A stretch of 64,000 nucleotides of DNA from Bacteroidota bacterium (GTDB lineage: Bacteria > Bacteroidota > Bacteroidia > Cytophagales > Cyclobacteriaceae). A program made the position numbers and the translations under genes. Shown piece after piece: positions 32,339 to 41,463 of the stretch; the stretch's first letter is position 1, and every line of letters starts with the position of its first letter. Below the pieces are notes generated by a model. It saw nothing but the letters and a program-made list of their open reading frames with translations, was not told the DNA's origin and did no database searches. The stretch is from contig JAFDYX010000020.1 of NCBI GenBank assembly GCA_018267215.1, forward strand, positions 62,001 to 126,000. Reading direction: 5' to 3'.

Positions 32339-33069
32339 TCAATCAATCCTATTCTGGTAAACAGCGGAAAATTGATTTTCATTTTTCCGGATTTCCAATT
32401 CTGACGAACAGCAGCCATTAACCCGTCCACCGGGTTGCTGTTTTTCTCCTTCATAAATTTCTGCACAGACGACCACGTGGTGAGGTAGCCGTGCAGCTCT
32501 TCTGGCGCCCACTCAAATGAAAATGAAAATGGCGGACATGGGATCTCTTGAAACGGAAACGATATGGTTTTGTATGCTTCATCTACCAGCTTCCGTTCCT
32601 TATCCCAGTACGGGCCGATTACGTTTACATAAAAATTCTTGATGATCGGGTCAATCGCCTCGTTGATGGACAACAACCCATAACCCCATACGGCAACAAC
32701 AGCACCCGGTTTTCCTACACGCCTGACTTCCTGAAAAAATTTTTCACGGTCAAACCAATGGATGGCTTGCGCCACGGTTATTAGGTCGAAGTGCGCAGCG
32801 GAAAACGGAGTTGTTTCCCCTGCCAGCGAGTAGGCAATGTTATCAGCAACAGCAGCATACTTCAGTTGCTTTTCGCTGATGTCGGTAGCCTCAACTTTTT
32901 TAAATTTTTTACCGAGTACACTTGCTACCTGGCCGTTTCCGGTGCCGGCATCCCAGGCGTTATCAAAATTCTTGATGAGAGAATAAATAAATTCGTACAA
33001 CGCTGTCGGGTAGGTAGGCCGGAAGGTGGCATACTGATGAGCGTGACCGGAGAAACGATCTAGGGGCAT
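32335..33069 (-). CDS. Class I SAM-dependent methyltransferase
   Basis: The product has 244 residues. It opens MPLDRFSGHAHQYATFRPTYPTALYEFIYSL and has the SAM-binding motif I as NAWDAGTGNGQVASVLG, followed by the acidic motif II VEATDISEKQLKYA and the motif IV-like FDLITVAQAIHWFDREKFFQEVRRVGKPGAVVAVWGYG. This fits the methyltransferase-11 family, as in the trans-aconitate/UbiE-like group; the acceptor cannot be told. Overlap of four bases at the 3' end with the RsmB-like gene means the two transcripts converge. The gap to the outer-membrane gene behind it is 18 bases, so it may be the promoter-proximal gene of that minus-strand unit only in part. Confidence 0.85.
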   Translation of the reverse strand: MPLDRFSGHAHQYATFRPTYPTALYEFIYSLIKNFDNAWDAGTGNGQVASVLGKKFKKVEATDISEKQLKYAAVADNIAYSLAGETTPFSAAHFDLITVAQAIHWFDREKFFQEVRRVGKPGAVVAVWGYGLLSINEAIDPIIKNFYVNVIGPYWDKERKLVDEAYKTISFPFQEIPCPPFSFSFEWAPEELHGYLTTWSSVQKFMKEKNSNPVDGLMAAVRQNWKSGKMKINFPLFTRIGLID

Positions 33070-33087
33070 ACGCCAAAGATAGGAAAC

Positions 33088-35952
33088 TCAATACATTCGC
33101 ATGCCTCGCCCACCGCCCATTCTGCCACGGTCGCGGCCGTTCATCGGGTTGAGTTGTTTATTGAGCGCGTAGGTAAAACTCACCATAAAATATCGCCCCA
33201 AATTATTATTGGTTACTTGCTGCAAATAATTGGAAGTGGCTGTTTGCGAAATACTCACACCATAGTTCAAAATATTGTTTACCGTAAGTTTCAATTCGCC
33301 TGCTTTGTTTTTCAACAGATACCTCGATACCGACATTTTCCAAAGCGGGATGACCTGATGAAAATTAGTGGTGGTGCTGTTGTAAATGAAATAATTCATT
33401 TCCGTATTGTAAGCATAGTTCTTCAAAAAATTTATATTCAATTCACTAGTATAAGTTTTATTGAAATAATATTGATTCTGTAATGTTGACCTGCTTGGTA
33501 GCCCATCGAAACTATAAGTAGTTTGTTGGTAGCTCATGTTGGCACTCATATCAAAAATCAAAATATTTTCGTAGGTAAAATTGTAGCGCACTGTGCCGCC
33601 TGCCATTTGTTGAAGGATGGTGCTGTGGCTCATTTTCTGCAGGGTTGCATCTAAATTATTGATGTTGAAAGAGCCTGTAGAAAGTGCATTAAAATTTTTT
33701 GAAAGCGAATAGTTTGGCCCTAAGCTGAAACGACTATGAATTTTTTGCACGGGAATACCTACACTAAAATTTCCACTGATGCTTGACGAGTTGGCCACAT
33801 TTACAGGAATGGTTGTGCGCACCAATGTTTTGGGGTCGGTGTTTTGTGCGCTCGTGATTGCATTGGCTGTATAGTTTGCATTGATCAGGGCGAAGAGGTT
33901 TATAAAATTATTTGGATTGAAAACAGTGAAGTTAGATCGCACCTGATGTGAATAGGCAGGCTTTAAATTCGGATTTCCCGTTGATAAATTGAGCGGGTTA
34001 CTGTTGTTGACAACCAATTGCAATTGCGATACACTCGGTTCTGACATGCTGGTCGAGTAATCGAAACGGAATCTTTTGAAATTGTTGAAATCATAATTGT
34101 AATGCAGGGCTGGCTGCACCATTTGAAATTGCCGATTGAGTGTAACGTGTTGAGTCATCGCTGTGCCATCGCTGTGCAAATTCGTCTCTTGCAAGCCCAA
34201 GCCAAACGATAAATTATATTTCTCGCGATTTATTCTGAAATTCAGTGTGGGCTTGTTGTATAGATAGTTGCTGTTGTAGTTGGAGGTGAGCAGGCCAATC
34301 GTTTCTCCGGTATTGGTATTTACTACGTTTTGATTTACAAAGTTAACGTCAGAACTAAAATTATAATTCACTTCAAGATACATCCGGTGGCCTAAGGGTT
34401 CGGTATAAGAGATTAACGCTCCGTAGGTAGGGCTTGTAGTTGATTGTGTGGTGCGTTGATTCTGCAATGAATCTTTGCGAATATTATTTGGAAACGTTCG
34501 TATCGTATCATTCATCAAACTATGAGAGCCATTATCGCTATAATTAAAAGATAAGGTTGCGGCCAACGATCTTCCTTTTTTAGCAAAACGATGGCGCAAC
34601 AGCAACGAAGAAGTGATCGTGGTGTTTTTGCCTAAGGAAGTAGTATTGACGGGATTATAGTTTTGGAGCGCTGTGGTGCTGCCTACCTGATAGGTCTTAC
34701 CAACACTACTCGCGTTTTGATTATTGGTGGTATAAACAGCGCTTCCTCTGAACAAAAGCGAATTGGCTGAATCAATTTTTTGATCAATGTTAATGTTGGC
34801 GCGGTGATTATCAACGATGGTTCGCTGTAATGAACTTTGATCGAAGTTGTACGTGTTGCCATGGGCAGTCATCGTATCGAGGTAATTAATGCGGTGCGTA
34901 TTGCTCGACAATGTTTGATCCAGGCGATTGTAAAAATAAGTGGCGTTGACCTTGGTGTTGTTATTGTTCACGGCTTGGTTGAGGTTTACACCACCGGCCA
35001 TATTGGTTACAATGCCACTTTGCTGTCCGGTGTTATTCTGCCCTCCGCCACCACCGCCACCAGAAAAATTGGCATAATCGCCAAACGAAAATCCTTGCTG
35101 ATTTACGTTGTTGCCCATACCGAGAAACGACAATTGATTTCCATTTTCGAAACGGTTTAAACTTGCCGAGGCTTGGTATCTTCCACTGTTGGCAGCAGGC
35201 GATGGCAGTAAATCTCTTCCGCCACCGGCCATGTCGTTGCCAAAGTAAGCGTGATGCTTGCCTTCTTTCAGGGCGAGGTTAATTGTTTTTGTGTATTGGC
35301 CGTCATCAATGCCGGTGAAAACAGTTTGATCTGATTTCTTATTATAGACTTGCACTTTGTCAATGGCATCGGCAGGCAGGTTGCGTGTGGCAAGCGTGGG
35401 GTCTTGTCCAAAAAATTCTTTTCCATCTACCATCACTTTCTGTACTTGCTCACCTTGTGCCGTAATGGCTCCGGTATTATCAACTTCAATGCTTGGAATT
35501 TTTTTCAGCAAATCTTCCACGGTGCCATTCTGCTTTACTTTGAATGAAGGAGCATTGAACTCGATGGTATCGCGTTTTACAGTAACCGGATCTTTTTCTC
35601 CTTTCACCACAATTTCATTGAGCTGCTTTGACTGCGGAGACAGACGGATTTTGCCGAGATCTATTTCAAAGCCATTTTCCGGTCGCGGTGAGATTTTCTT
35701 AACAAAACTTTGATAGCCTGTAAAAGTAATTTTAAACAAATAATTGCCTGGCGCAATGTTTTTGATTTCAAAATGACCATTGCTGTCGCTCACTCCGAAT
35801 TGAACGAGCGATGAATCTTTCTGTTGCAAAATCAGAATGGTGGCCGAGGGCAAAGCACCAATGGAATCGGCAAGCTGACCTTTGATGGTAAATTTTTGTG
35901 CCGATGCAAGCCCGACAACGAAAACACAAGCAATAGTGAAAAATATTTTCAT
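33088..35952 (-). CDS. TonB-dependent outer-membrane barrel (carboxypeptidase-regulatory domain, beta-barrel family 3)
   Basis: The product has 954 residues. It has a signal peptide (FFTIACVFVVGLASAQ), a carboxypeptidase-regulatory-like domain (KGQLADSIGALPSATILI...SDSNGHFEIKNIAPGNY), a plug-like domain (EDLLKKIPSIEVDNTGAITAQGEQVQKVMVDGKEFFGQDP) and a barrel. A glycine run (SGGGGGGGQNN) lies in the middle and the C-terminus is unusually rich in Gly, Arg and Met (RDRGRMGGGRGMRMY). It imports or scaffolds a ligand at the outer membrane with TonB energy. The upstream GLPGLI gene is 12 bases away, a pairing typical of this phylum. The substrate is not known. Confidence 0.86.
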   Translation of the reverse strand: MKIFFTIACVFVVGLASAQKFTIKGQLADSIGALPSATILILQQKDSSLVQFGVSDSNGHFEIKNIAPGNYLFKITFTGYQSFVKKISPRPENGFEIDLGKIRLSPQSKQLNEIVVKGEKDPVTVKRDTIEFNAPSFKVKQNGTVEDLLKKIPSIEVDNTGAITAQGEQVQKVMVDGKEFFGQDPTLATRNLPADAIDKVQVYNKKSDQTVFTGIDDGQYTKTINLALKEGKHHAYFGNDMAGGGRDLLPSPAANSGRYQASASLNRFENGNQLSFLGMGNNVNQQGFSFGDYANFSGGGGGGGQNNTGQQSGIVTNMAGGVNLNQAVNNNNTKVNATYFYNRLDQTLSSNTHRINYLDTMTAHGNTYNFDQSSLQRTIVDNHRANINIDQKIDSANSLLFRGSAVYTTNNQNASSVGKTYQVGSTTALQNYNPVNTTSLGKNTTITSSLLLRHRFAKKGRSLAATLSFNYSDNGSHSLMNDTIRTFPNNIRKDSLQNQRTTQSTTSPTYGALISYTEPLGHRMYLEVNYNFSSDVNFVNQNVVNTNTGETIGLLTSNYNSNYLYNKPTLNFRINREKYNLSFGLGLQETNLHSDGTAMTQHVTLNRQFQMVQPALHYNYDFNNFKRFRFDYSTSMSEPSVSQLQLVVNNSNPLNLSTGNPNLKPAYSHQVRSNFTVFNPNNFINLFALINANYTANAITSAQNTDPKTLVRTTIPVNVANSSSISGNFSVGIPVQKIHSRFSLGPNYSLSKNFNALSTGSFNINNLDATLQKMSHSTILQQMAGGTVRYNFTYENILIFDMSANMSYQQTTYSFDGLPSRSTLQNQYYFNKTYTSELNINFLKNYAYNTEMNYFIYNSTTTNFHQVIPLWKMSVSRYLLKNKAGELKLTVNNILNYGVSISQTATSNYLQQVTNNNLGRYFMVSFTYALNKQLNPMNGRDRGRMGGGRGMRMY

Positions 35953-35964
35953 GAAGTGAACAGA

Positions 35965-36693
35965 TCAATTTCTAAATCTCATTCCACCGTTGCTAAACCG
36001 CTTACGCATTTCTTCACCTTTCTTTGTGAATTCGGCTTGCGATATTTTTTCCCCATCTGTTGGCGCACTCAATTCATTTTTCTTTAACGGCCTTAGCTCA
36101 ATTTTCTTTGCCACGATAACGCGCTCACCATTATTTATATCTATTGCTAAAATTGTTCCCGGAAGGGAATTGTATTTTTCAGGACCGAGCATAGGCCTGA
36201 GCTTGTTGGTGAACCAGGCGGTAATGATTTGTTTTCTTTCACCGGTTGAGGTGTAATAGGCTTGCATGCAGGTGTATCCCTGAATAACTTTTGTTTCAGT
36301 GCCAAATTTCCAGGGCGAAGTTTTCAATGTATCTGAGATGATATATTTCTTGCCCATCATTTCCATTTGAGATAAAAAAATATTGGTTGATTGGTTGAAG
36401 TAATGGGTTGTGTTCGCCATTCTATTCCTGAACCTTCGTCCACCGCCCTGCTGCTCATCTTCATCATCGTCCTCCATTAACAATTTATAAAGTGATTCAG
36501 TGTCGTTAAAAAACAATTGCTGTTTGAAAGTTCTGTATTGCGGAACCATCGCCTTCATATCCTGTTGGTCGGCCGGAAGGGTGCGGTGGTTATTAATAGT
36601 GATTTCGTAAGTAATCACTCCTTCGTTTTGTGCGAAGATTGAGGACACATTAAAAATGTATGCAAGCCCAATCAAATAGGTAATTTTTTTCAT
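35965..36693 (-). CDS. GLPGLI family protein
   Basis: From the ATG at 36693, which starts a signal peptide (KKITYLIGLAYIFNVSSIFAQ), the product has 242 residues. The family text is visible: EGVITYEITINNHR near the N-terminus, a YNSLPGTILAIDINNGE phrase (the GLPGLI-like motif with variations), and the ITAWFTNKLRPMLGPEKY phrase. A low-complexity stretch DDDEDEQQGGGRRFRNRM lies in the middle and the tail is NGGMRFRN. GLPGLI proteins are periplasmic or cell-surface and often encoded with a TonB-type barrel, as here (12 bases apart). Their function is unknown. Confidence 0.87.
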   Translation of the reverse strand: MKKITYLIGLAYIFNVSSIFAQNEGVITYEITINNHRTLPADQQDMKAMVPQYRTFKQQLFFNDTESLYKLLMEDDDEDEQQGGGRRFRNRMANTTHYFNQSTNIFLSQMEMMGKKYIISDTLKTSPWKFGTETKVIQGYTCMQAYYTSTGERKQIITAWFTNKLRPMLGPEKYNSLPGTILAIDINNGERVIVAKKIELRPLKKNELSAPTDGEKISQAEFTKKGEEMRKRFSNGGMRFRN

Positions 36694-36883
36694 GAGATAT
36701 ATCTGTTCAGACGTTGTTAGACATTCTTTATGCCTGAAATATTCCCGCACTAACCGGAATTTTTTGAGACGTTGGCTGAGTGGCTGTTAGTTGTTATTGG
36801 CGGTCTTTTATCGTTGATGAGACGAGCATGACTCTTTGTATTTAATCTCTTTGTGGGTAACTTCCCGATTAAACATTTTCCGG

Positions 36884-38422
36884 ATGGTGATAAAAACCTT
36901 TGGCAGCGCTGTGCATGGTGTAGATGCGCGAACGATTACCGTTGAGGTGAACGTAACGCAAGGCAAGCACTTCCACATGAGCGGCTTGCCGGATACAGCC
37001 GTAAAAGAAAGTGAGCACCGCGTGGAGTCGGCCTTGAAAAGCCTCGGCTATTTTATGCCACGCAATAAAGTGGTTGTTAACCTGGCTCCGGCTGATTTGC
37101 GAAAAGAAGGTTCTGCTTACGATTTGCCCATTGCCTTGTGTGTGCTGGCTGCCTCGGCACAAATCACCACCGATTTGTTGGAGCAATATGTCATCATGGG
37201 TGAGCTTTCGTTAGATGGCGAACTGCGGCCTATCAAAGGTGTGTTGCCTATTGCTATCCAGGCACGCAAAGAAGAATTTAAAGGATTTATTTTGCCAAAA
37301 TCAAATGCGCGTGAAGCAGCCATCGTCAATAACCTGGAAATCATTGGGGCAGAAACACTTGCCGAGGCCATCGAATTTATTTCCGGAAAGAAAAAAATTG
37401 AGCCGCTGGTGGTAGATACACGCGAGGTGTTTCAGAGCAAAGTCAATAGTTACGAAACAGATTTTAGAGATGTACAAGGGCAGGAAAATATTAAGCGCGC
37501 TTTGGAGATAGCGGCAGCAGGCGGGCACAATGCTATTATGATCGGCCCGCCCGGAGCCGGCAAAACCATGTTGGCCAAACGGCTGCCTACTATCCTTCCA
37601 CCGCTTACATTGAACGAAGCATTAGAGACTACCAAAATACATTCTGTGGCGGGTAAAGTAGGTGCTGATGCCGCCTTGATTACCACGCGGCCTTTCCGCT
37701 CTCCGCACCACACTATTTCAGATGTTGCTTTAGTAGGCGGTGGTGGCAACCCGCAGCCCGGAGAAATTTCGCTCGCCCACAATGGCGTTTTATTTTTAGA
37801 TGAGTTGCCCGAATTTAAGCGTACCGTACTGGAGGTGATGCGCCAGCCGATGGAAGAACGAAGAGTAACCATCTCGCGCGCGAAGGTGTCTATCGAGTAC
37901 CCGGCCAACTTTATGCTCATCGCCAGCATGAACCCCTGCCCGTGTGGTTACTACAATCATCCGGAAAAAGAATGCGTGTGCGCACCGGGCGTGGTGCAGC
38001 GCTACCTTAGCAAAGTGAGCGGCCCGTTGCTCGACCGCATAGACCTGCACGTAGAGGTGGTGCCCGTAAGTTTTGATGAGATGACAGCCCAACGGAAAAC
38101 AGAAACCAGCACGGACATACGCCAGCGTGTGGTGAAAGCGCGCGAAGCACAGTCGCTCCGTTTTAAAAACCAAAAAGACGTGTACTGCAATGCCATGATG
38201 CCCGCCAACATGGTAAAAGAAATTTGCACCATCAACGATGCGGGGCGAACCTTGTTGAAAACTGCCATGGAGCGGCTCGGCTTATCGGCACGTGCCTACG
38301 ATCGGATTTTAAAAGTATCGCGCACCATTGCCGACTTGGCCGGAAGCGATGAAATAAAAATTGAACACTTAGCCGAAGCGATTCAGTACCGGAGCTTAGA
38401 CAGGGAAGGATGGGCGGGGTGA
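36884..38422 (+). CDS. comM: YifB family Mg chelatase-like AAA+ ATPase
   Basis: I take the ATG at 36884 (MVIKTFGSAVHGVDARTITVEVNVTQG), which is where the family's alignment begins; an upstream start at 36836 would add 16 unrelated residues. The product has 512 residues. The N-terminal ChlI-type domain (1-175) is followed by the ATPase core with GPPGAGKT at 221-228 and LFLDELPEF (Walker B). ASMNPCPCGYYNHPEKECVC is the cysteine-bearing motif of this family. Homologues (ComM) assist branch migration of DNA during natural transformation. The gene is divergent from the GLPGLI gene. Confidence 0.93.
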   Translation: MVIKTFGSAVHGVDARTITVEVNVTQGKHFHMSGLPDTAVKESEHRVESALKSLGYFMPRNKVVVNLAPADLRKEGSAYDLPIALCVLAASAQITTDLLEQYVIMGELSLDGELRPIKGVLPIAIQARKEEFKGFILPKSNAREAAIVNNLEIIGAETLAEAIEFISGKKKIEPLVVDTREVFQSKVNSYETDFRDVQGQENIKRALEIAAAGGHNAIMIGPPGAGKTMLAKRLPTILPPLTLNEALETTKIHSVAGKVGADAALITTRPFRSPHHTISDVALVGGGGNPQPGEISLAHNGVLFLDELPEFKRTVLEVMRQPMEERRVTISRAKVSIEYPANFMLIASMNPCPCGYYNHPEKECVCAPGVVQRYLSKVSGPLLDRIDLHVEVVPVSFDEMTAQRKTETSTDIRQRVVKAREAQSLRFKNQKDVYCNAMMPANMVKEICTINDAGRTLLKTAMERLGLSARAYDRILKVSRTIADLAGSDEIKIEHLAEAIQYRSLDREGWAG

Positions 38423-38440
38423 AAGATTAGTGAGGCAATG

Positions 38441-38470
38441 ATACGCTGGGCACGGCTGCTGCCAGCGTAT
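38441..38470. terminator. Perfect hairpin between the convergent YifB and thioredoxin-fold genes
   Basis: ATACGCTGG (38441-38449) pairs with CCAGCGTAT (38462-38470) without mismatch, and the inner GCA/TGC extends the stem. It lies 18 bases after the YifB stop and 110 bases before the end of the convergent gene. There is no clear T tract right after either arm, so it could act as a weak two-way terminator or stabilise the 3' end. Confidence 0.5.
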
Positions 38471-38580
38471 AAGTAGATGAAGCTGTTAATTGTATTTTGA
38501 TAGAATATTTTTTGATGCCTATCTCATTAACACAGAGTTCTCGAAACGAATAAATCTGAAGAGAAAAAATAAATTGCTTC

Positions 38581-39057
38581 TTATAAAGCTTTCAAGATCT
38601 CTTCAATCTTTGTTTCACCTTTAAAAGATCGAACTAGTTTTTTTGCTTCATTGAAAATATAAACGGAAGGTGTAGGGATGGAACCCAAGCTGTGGAAAAT
38701 ATCTTCTGCCTCGGTGCGTACAAAATGAAAATTTTTGTTGGCGGCTAATTTATAGGTCTGCGCAAATTTCCAGTTGTTTTCATGGGTGGCCGTAGAGATA
38801 AACCACACTTGGTAGTTTTTGAAAGCGGCAGCATGCTGGGCAATGGCAGCTCCTTCGCGCTGGCAATGGTCGCAGTCAGGAAGATATAAAATTAAAATAT
38901 TTTTGCCGGTCAGGTCGCGGGCAGCGTGTGCAAAATCTGTAAACTCAATTAACTTCATCATCGGGTATTCGTTGGGTGTCGGCTTGGATTGAGCGCGAAC
39001 AACTGTAAACCCGAAAACTGCGAAGCAGAAAATCCAAAAGGCTATGTATCTTTTCAT
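38581..39057 (-). CDS. Exported thioredoxin-fold protein with CDHC motif
   Basis: The product has 158 residues, with an N-terminal signal (RYIAFWIFCFAVFGFTVVRAQ). The thioredoxin-like fold is shown by KNILILYLPDCDHCQREG, with the C62-D-H-C65 redox pair (CxxC), the cis-proline segment IPTPSVYIF and the final KGETKIEEILKAL helix. It is exported and probably works as a periplasmic reductant or redox sensor, like the TlpA/ResA group. The motif is C-D-H-C rather than the usual W-C-x-x-C. The gene is a single minus-strand unit, 115 bases from the divergent GNAT gene. Confidence 0.82.
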   Translation of the reverse strand: MKRYIAFWIFCFAVFGFTVVRAQSKPTPNEYPMMKLIEFTDFAHAARDLTGKNILILYLPDCDHCQREGAAIAQHAAAFKNYQVWFISTATHENNWKFAQTYKLAANKNFHFVRTEAEDIFHSLGSIPTPSVYIFNEAKKLVRSFKGETKIEEILKAL

Positions 39058-39172
39058 CTTTCAAAAGTAACTTAGATGAGCAAATGTAATGCGTAACGGA
39101 TAAAAGAGCAGAAAAGGATTACAAAAAAATATTACATCTTGATGCATAGATAAATATTGTTCCTGCATCGCC

Positions 39173-39712
39173 ATGAAAATCACACCACTCAAACATATTA
39201 CACAACAATCAATAGACGAGCTTGGGCTGAACGGATATGTTACAGATAAAATCTATAACGTAAGTATCACCGGTCAGGACACGCTTAGTATAACGCTTCA
39301 AAAAATTGAAAGACCATACACCAAAAAATGGGAGACTACACAAGAAGACATCAGCGAATATAATTCAATTATAAAAACAGGCCACTCATTTAGTATTTCC
39401 GATCGGGGTGCGATGCTGGGGCTGATTATTTGTGAGCATAGAGTTTGGAACAACACACTGTACATCACCACTATTCTAGTATCGGAAAAATACAGGAAGC
39501 AAGGTGTTGGCAAAAGGCTGATTGCCGCAGCCATTGAGCACGCACAAATGTTGCAGTGCCGGCTGGTGGAATTGGAAACACAAAACACCAATGTGCCGGC
39601 TGTTGATTTTTACAAAAAGCTGGGATTCAAAATCACCGGACTGAACACAAAATTATACAGCGATTGCCGTGAGTCAGCACTTTTTATGACGTACGAAAAT
39701 AGGCAAGCGTAA
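39173..39712 (+). CDS. GNAT family N-acetyltransferase
   Basis: The product has 179 residues. The acetyl-CoA-binding motif A is seen as ILVSEKYRKQGVGKRLIAAAIEHAQ (R-x-x-G-x-G/K), followed by VELETQNTNVPAVDFYKKLGFKITG, the usual C-terminal part with Y-x-K-x-G-F. The N-terminal 60 residues are specific to this protein. It transfers an acetyl group to an unidentified amine in the cytoplasm. It converges with the outer-membrane gene at 39717 with only four bases between stops. Confidence 0.85.
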   Translation: MKITPLKHITQQSIDELGLNGYVTDKIYNVSITGQDTLSITLQKIERPYTKKWETTQEDISEYNSIIKTGHSFSISDRGAMLGLIICEHRVWNNTLYITTILVSEKYRKQGVGKRLIAAAIEHAQMLQCRLVELETQNTNVPAVDFYKKLGFKITGLNTKLYSDCRESALFMTYENRQA

Positions 39713-39716
39713 CCTA

Positions 39717-41438
39717 TCAAAACTCCTGAAGGCGCGGCTGCATGTTCAGCCGGATACTGATGGAGGTAATGTTATTGCTGAGGTTGTACAAACCCAAAGC
39801 GCTGGTTTGGTTTCGGAAAGTTTGTTTGAAATCAATAAACAAATTGTGCTTGAGCATATACGATGCCGTGAAATCGTAAAAATGAGTGTGGCTTAAATCT
39901 CCTTGCCCGATGTAATTTCCATATTCATTGACACGTGCAGTATAAGGCCGCAGCGGATTAGAGCCATAATCTTTGCCGAGCGGGTCAAGCCCTTGTGTTA
40001 TAAAGAAAGCTTTGCCTATCAGCGTAAGGCGGTTAAGCGGCTGATACCGGGCTATGAAAATATATTCTTTTAAGTTGCCTCCCAGCGGATGCCCCAGCGA
40101 CATGTTGGTGTTGGTGTAAGCAGAGGCAGACGAATCTTGGGCCGAGTAAACATAAGGCCGGATGATGTTAGCTTCTGCCTGCAGGTCGAGGTTGTGGATG
40201 TTAAAGGCGTTCATGTACTTCAGTCCGAGTTGCACCGCTTGTTTGTTTCCCCACCAGCCTCTGCCGCCCGTTACTTCGCGTAAAACAAATTCGTTGATTA
40301 CAATCTGGCTGTATGCTGAGAAGTGATGAGCGAAATTATATTTTGCATCAAAGCCGATCATTGCTTTGTCTGATGCCCCGGTTTGGTTGACAATTGCTTT
40401 ATAAAAAATAACAGGATTGAAATAGGCGGCATCCAAACCCATGGGCGACATCACAGCTTCGAAGAAGCCGATATTCAAGTGCTTGTTCAGGTTCATGCTC
40501 AGGTGGTGGATAGCCAGATTTTTTTTAGGAAACCTTGAGTTAGGTATAGACGAAGTGTTGTACATCATCTGGGCATACAACAACGTATAGTTCAGCTTCC
40601 AGACTTTTGCCGTAAAGCGCGCAAACGGATAGGGTGACGAAAAATCGGACAGCAGCAACGAGCGATATCCATTGCCGAGAAACAATCGGTCTTGCCCCAA
40701 TTGCACGTTAATATATTTTTTGTAAAGATTGAATGATACCGCCCCGCGTGCCGTAAAAAAATCTACTCCGTTTCCTTTGAAAAAATTTTTATACAGTTTA
40801 GTGGAAGAACCCGGCAATATTTTGTAGAATGCTTCGCCCGGCACAGCGTTGTAATATTGAACCCAATCCATAGCATACGTGGGGAACATGGCCTGATTGT
40901 CGGTAAGCATCGTGTAAAAGCCTATGCTCTTGCCAATGTTGCCGCGTATTTCTGCCCCGCGTGTGTTGGTAATAACCATGTCGGGGTTCACCGATCCGTT
41001 CACAGTTTCTTTGCCTGCCGTCCAGTAGATAACGGGTAGCACTTGTATATCGAACTCTTTGTCGTGGTGATTCCACAGCGAGTTTTTTTGCGTATAAAAA
41101 TTTTTTAAAAATGGTTTTCGGCTTTTGCCGTAAGTAGAGTCGGCAAACTCCCAGTTGTCGGTAAGCAGGTAGTTCAGGTTGAACCGATCTTGCTGCGAGA
41201 GCAGAGAAGAGTCGTTGAGCCTTCTGTGTGCAAAGTCGGCAATGTCTATTCGCTGATAGGGATGGAACGAACTGTGAAAATTATTTTCTAACCGGCCTGA
41301 TAATATTTCGTAGCGGTCAATAAGCTGATAGTAGCGTTTGCCATAGGCTACGTACGCAGATTGCGCGTAGCCGGAAATGGAAAGGCTGCCAAGGGCAAGT
41401 GCGATAAGAAAAATAAACGAAGGGTGAGCGGGTTTCAC
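39717..41438 (-). CDS. Outer-membrane beta-barrel protein of the Wzi-like (capsule assembly) type
   Basis: I take a GTG at 41438, giving 573 residues with a good signal peptide (PSFIFLIALALGSLSISGYAQ) and ending the 59-base overlap with the AAA gene that the ATG at 41522 would create. The mature part begins YGKRYYQLIDRYEILSGRLENNFHSSFHPYQRIDIADFA and has many aromatic alternating strands (RYQPLNRLTLIGKAFFI, SAYSQIVINEFVLRE), as in outer-membrane barrels. The 'AYFNP/V/FYKA' and 'NRLTL' phrases resemble Bacteroidota Wzi/RemB-like proteins, which take part in capsule or gliding. I am not sure of that assignment. It lies downstream of the AAA ATPase gene. Confidence 0.65.
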   Translation of the reverse strand: MKPAHPSFIFLIALALGSLSISGYAQSAYVAYGKRYYQLIDRYEILSGRLENNFHSSFHPYQRIDIADFAHRRLNDSSLLSQQDRFNLNYLLTDNWEFADSTYGKSRKPFLKNFYTQKNSLWNHHDKEFDIQVLPVIYWTAGKETVNGSVNPDMVITNTRGAEIRGNIGKSIGFYTMLTDNQAMFPTYAMDWVQYYNAVPGEAFYKILPGSSTKLYKNFFKGNGVDFFTARGAVSFNLYKKYINVQLGQDRLFLGNGYRSLLLSDFSSPYPFARFTAKVWKLNYTLLYAQMMYNTSSIPNSRFPKKNLAIHHLSMNLNKHLNIGFFEAVMSPMGLDAAYFNPVIFYKAIVNQTGASDKAMIGFDAKYNFAHHFSAYSQIVINEFVLREVTGGRGWWGNKQAVQLGLKYMNAFNIHNLDLQAEANIIRPYVYSAQDSSASAYTNTNMSLGHPLGGNLKEYIFIARYQPLNRLTLIGKAFFITQGLDPLGKDYGSNPLRPYTARVNEYGNYIGQGDLSHTHFYDFTASYMLKHNLFIDFKQTFRNQTSALGLYNLSNNITSISIRLNMQPRLQEF

Positions 41439-41463
41439 ACAGCAAATAAAACAGTTTTTAAAT

